From NCBI RefSeq assembly GCF_004570865.1, contig NZ_SPQS01000030.1:1-60923 (forward strand): a stretch of DNA of 60,923 nucleotides. The letters run 5' to 3'. The notes under the pieces are model-generated. The model searched no databases. It was given only the letters and a program-made list of their open reading frames with translations, and was not told where the DNA came from. This stretch comes from Bradyrhizobium frederickii (lineage in GTDB: Bacteria > Pseudomonadota > Alphaproteobacteria > Rhizobiales > Xanthobacteraceae). Positions within the stretch are counted from its first letter, which is position 1. The number at the start of each line of letters is the position of its first letter. A program made the position numbers and the translations under genes. Shown here piece after piece: positions 60,922-60,923 of this stretch.

Positions 60922-60923
60922 GA

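Overview
This looks like a chromosomal stretch of a Bradyrhizobium-type alphaproteobacterium (order Hyphomicrobiales). The basis is the high GC content, a membrane ferritin of the MbfA type with an Irr-like iron control palindrome in front of it, an OpgC glucan-modifying enzyme, a MloK1-type potassium channel, and many dispersed palindromic repeats of the kind I associate with Bradyrhizobium intergenic DNA. The species assignment is inference. There is no rRNA, CRISPR array, transposase or phage module; the only RNA gene I can support is an initiator tRNA.

Layout. 0.4-6 kb: a GlsB/YeaQ-type membrane protein, a type I secretion ABC/HlyD pair, AMP nucleosidase and a DUF1488 protein. 6-11.5 kb: a CinA-type deamidase, then an operon of two paralogous amidohydrolases plus a Rieske ferredoxin, a GcvA-like LysR regulator, a DUF1127 protein and an acetyltransferase. 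11.6-16.5 kb: acyl-CoA and alcohol metabolism (enoyl-CoA hydratase, a degenerate SDR, acyl-CoA dehydrogenase, zinc alcohol dehydrogenase). 16.6-18.5 kb: a polytopic glycosyltransferase-like gene next to a truncated NTF2-like gene, which looks like a recent insertion or rearrangement.

18.6-32 kb is mostly on the minus strand and rich in catabolic or detoxifying enzymes: amidase, MbfA, epoxide-hydrolase-like protein, two MBL-fold hydrolases, GST, FAH-family hydrolase, SDR, CvpA, GMC oxidoreductase and aldehyde dehydrogenase. Most are separated by dispersed repeats, so they are probably single transcription units rather than one pathway operon. At 32.25 kb lies tRNA-fMet with a strong terminator. 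32.5-37.5 kb has an accessory look: a haloacetate-dehalogenase relative, two overlapping small unrecognised genes, and divergently from them a large zinc-ribbon/cyclase/ATPase/TPR signalling protein.

37.7-45 kb: OpgC, a DUF2059 protein, and a translationally coupled efflux operon (HlyD adaptor, RbbA-like double-ATPase/permease fusion, second ABC-2 permease), then a deletion remnant of a branched-chain amino acid binding protein. 45-52.4 kb: fatty-acyl-CoA ligase, AraC-type regulator, MFS transporter, a zinc-ribbon MBL-like protein with a broken metal motif, a MetX-like acyltransferase with an upstream palindrome, and a fatty acid desaturase. 52.4-60.9 kb: a His-rich secreted peptide, a WYL regulator sharing a perfect 11-bp-arm palindrome with a divergent GST, enoyl-CoA hydratase, MloK1-like channel, a membrane-anchored TAXI protein, DUF3307, a small unknown protein, a YkgJ-type cysteine-cluster protein and a second WYL regulator.

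Starts were chosen by ribosome binding site, overlap and family length. Several genes are called shorter than their longest open frame because the upstream extension runs into intergenic repeats.
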